A stretch of DNA of 64,000 nt from Medicago truncatula (lineage: Eukaryota > Streptophyta > Magnoliopsida > Fabales > Fabaceae). The notes under the pieces are model-generated. The model did not search any database and was not told where the DNA came from. It worked only from the letters and a program-made list of their open reading frames with translations. Both the position numbers and the translations under genes were made by a program. Where the stretch lies: NCBI RefSeq assembly GCF_003473485.1, contig NC_053042.1:56507762-56571761 (forward strand). The letters are read 5' to 3'. Shown here in pieces: positions 61,209-64,000 of the stretch. Numbering within the stretch: the stretch's first letter is position 1; each line of letters opens with the position of its first letter.

Positions 61209-64000
61209 CGCTAATCATACTTGTCTTGTTTTAGGGTTGTATACTGAAAATATCTTATATTAACATTCCATTATCTTTAAATGACATCCATTTTTTATGA
61301 AACGGAATGTTTTTACTGTTAGTACCGTATGATTGAAGTTAAATTTGTCCACACGACTAGAGTGTGTTGCCGTTAAAAAGTTGAAGTGTATCAGGATTAT
61401 TTTTACTACTCTAACGGACCTTGTTTACATCAAGAGACAATATTACTTCAATAAAACATTTACCGTGCATTATACCGTTGATTTTTAGCGGAAAAAGACC
61501 AATGATTGTTTCAACCATGATTCAAACTTGGTTCTCTCAAACGATTTTTGTTTGGTTCTTGTTCTTTTTTTTTTTTGTTTTTTTTTTTCCTTTTGGAATT
61601 GTGCTTACCTACCGGAGTGTTTGTGCTTCATTAGTATCAAAGTTTGCCTTGTTGCCTTGATCCCAAACGAAGGGCACCAAAAGACAAACTCCATGGATTG
61701 TTGTATGCTTAAGCAATGGAGCTTTCATATTGTGAGTTCACAAAGAAGGACATGACAAAATGGCTATTTGATGGAGTAGGCGATCTTCAATATCGGGTCT
61801 AACTATATACAAAACAAAAGTACACAGCAAGATTGCCTCCAATTTAGTATTCTATTATAAGGATGCGTCAGTTGACAAGTGAGTTAGGTGTTGTATCATG
61901 CACCACTTTTATCTATCGTTAGATTGAACTTTCTATTGTATTTTTCTTCTTCCATCCTAATTTCCAATTGCTCGATAACTTTACAATTCCATAGCATACT
62001 AATTGCCACGCATGAATATTTTTCTCCAACGGTTTTTGTATTGGACGTAGAACTTGAATTTGATGGGACTAGGATTGCCTGTTGCAATAAAGCACGCAGT
62101 TTGTTGATTTACATCTTGGCCGTTAATTATAGATTGAACGGTTCATATTAATGCCTTTACAAAATATTTTAAACAATTTTGACATATTAGATCACACGGT
62201 TTTTTATATGTTACATTATTATTCTGTTGTAAGTTGCAACGGTAGAAAATCCAAATCTAATTTGATGCCTGTTTGTTCCATTTAGATAATAAAAAAATTT
62301 ATAAAAAAAAAATCAAATGGCTTTACAATTGGGTCTAGAATTTGATGGGATTTTTCATACAGAAACCCTCAAACACGTTTTATTATAAAACATCAGATAC
62401 GGAAGATTCAATTTAAATATTTTCAGGGTTTCTGAGATAAAAAAAAAAATAGCACATTTTATTTTGGATAAATAAAATCCTTAAGAAGCTAGAAAGAGAG
62501 AAATCGACTTTAGTGGTGATTTTTCGGAAACAATGAAATGGGGTAGGAAATGTACATGTTGGGTTGTTGACTCGTATATTGGTTGTTTTTATTTCAAGGG
62601 TGGTGGAAGGGATGGCTGCTGAGGTGTTTGTCAATTGATATGTAGGAGGAGGTGGGACACACTCGTCGTAGAATAGGGCATGTAATACTTGTGCATTCAC
62701 TTCATACCGCTCAATCCAACAATTCATAAAGCTTGTGCATTCACTTCTTCTTCTTCTTTTTTTTTTAGCAATGACACTTTAATCACTTCTTTTTTAAGGA
62801 GACACTTGAATCACTTGTTCATCATATTAGAAAGAGCCATATTTTTAAGTTGAATTTATTAGGAGTACTTTTGAACCTCAGATATGATAAACGTATCATA
62901 AAATAAAGTTGTGTTATTTTGACACAAGTTTGACATTGAATTTTGACATGAAATTTTAATTAAATATACGGCTAATCACATTAATAAGATGCTTAATAAA
63001 TATATAAAAGTGTTACAACTTTAAATATTAACCAAAATTTTGAATATCATTAACTACAATTTTTATATTTTTTTTTGTTACAACTACAATTTTTATATTT
63101 AAACATGTAAACATTTTATATTATTTATATTTTTTAAACGTTTAAAAATCATGTATATTTTTTACCCAAAAAAAATTCATGTATATTTGAACACATTTTA
63201 AATGACTAATTAATTGATATATGTATATTTAAGCATCTAAACATTGTGGTTAATTGTGTCACTTTGTTATATCTATTAATCATTGAAAGAACGTAATTAA
63301 CCTCAAATTCCTCTCAAAAAATATATTTAACTTCATATTTGAACTATGTTAATCATCCAAATTGATGTCAAATTTTTTAGTCAAAATATCATTTCTCGAA
63401 AAAACATATCCAACATGGAAGATTTCATTCATTTACAAATACTTTAGAAGAGCTTATGAAAATAGCTTACGCCGTTTCCATAATTTGTTTTCAACTTATT
63501 TCCACAACTTCTCTAGGATAGCTTGCGGAAAAAGTTTACTTTATTTCCTCATTTTTAATAGAAATAACGTATTCATACACTTGTATGAATACGCTCTTAT
63601 GCTACAAGCCTTAATTTAGCTGCTTATCCAATCAAAGCCTTGATCAGAAATGGAGCTGAAATCTCAACGGTGGCTTCTTCCAATTAAGTACTAAGACCAA
63701 CTATGACAAGGTCACATCACATGATTGAATAAAATACTGAGACCAATCACAAGGATATATCTTTAACATAGACACCCAATGATATAGATCAAACCATCCA
63801 TTGTGTATTAATATCATACATTATCCTGTATTTTATTGATCGAAACTCGCCACTATTTAATATTTATACTATCAACAATAACTAAGCATAATCACTACTT
63901 TGAAGTGAAAATATGAAGGGGAAAATCCCTTGGTGATTTTTTTTACCCTACCCACCGAAAGCTAGCTAAATCATACATGAACTGATTGCCTCATCCACTT
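61209..64000. other. Intergenic to the window end, no gene seen
   Basis: AT-rich sequence with short frames that lack any recognisable protein text. No MITE with clear paired ends was identified. Confidence 0.5.

Overview
The window is nuclear DNA from a flowering plant, probably a legume. It is AT-rich, has GT-AG introns, extensin and plant transporter genes, and a heavy load of MITEs, LINE debris and a tRNA-derived SINE. The legume placement is an inference from protein and repeat style; no search was run. Seven protein-coding loci are supported. Six look intact and one is a dead mobile-domain gene. Everything else is intergenic or intronic repeat. Layout: 1-1941 holds an array of ~85 bp tandem repeats, then a plant-mobile-domain (MAIN-like) pseudogene. 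3776-4672 (minus) is a single-exon AP2-B3 (RAV type) repressor. 6034-8362 (minus) is a four-exon NPF7-like transporter. 9216-12437 (minus) is a CCCH/KH RNA-binding protein with a repeat-filled intron. 15084-19283 (minus) is a two-exon giant cell-wall protein with an Ole e 1/PAC-type domain between two extensin blocks. 19.4-42.9 kb is gene-poor and repeat-rich. It holds Stowaway MITEs, foldback elements, an hAT-like MITE with target duplication, a nearly complete but dead RTE LINE, a SINE with perfect target duplication, and a 5'-truncated L1. 42898-50219 (minus) is a 14-exon diacylglycerol-lipase-like gene with four N-terminal membrane segments. 53205-56386 (minus) is a six-exon bHLH factor of the bHLH122/128/130 group. 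59919-61208 (plus) is a four-exon CMSS1-like ribosome-biogenesis gene. The remaining sequence to 64000 shows no gene. Exon structures were built by hand from the reading frame, GT-AG borders and phase continuity; every multi-exon model closes in frame. The genes are independent loci with no operon or obvious joint pathway. I found no convincing new biological system. The points most worth a second look are: the extensin-PAC-extensin fusion; a 106 bp tandem duplication over a splice acceptor of the lipase that would act as a poison splice site; a Glu where the lipase acid is expected; an NPF transporter lacking the ExxER motif; several long foldbacks that could make small RNAs; and three copies of an unidentified dispersed repeat.
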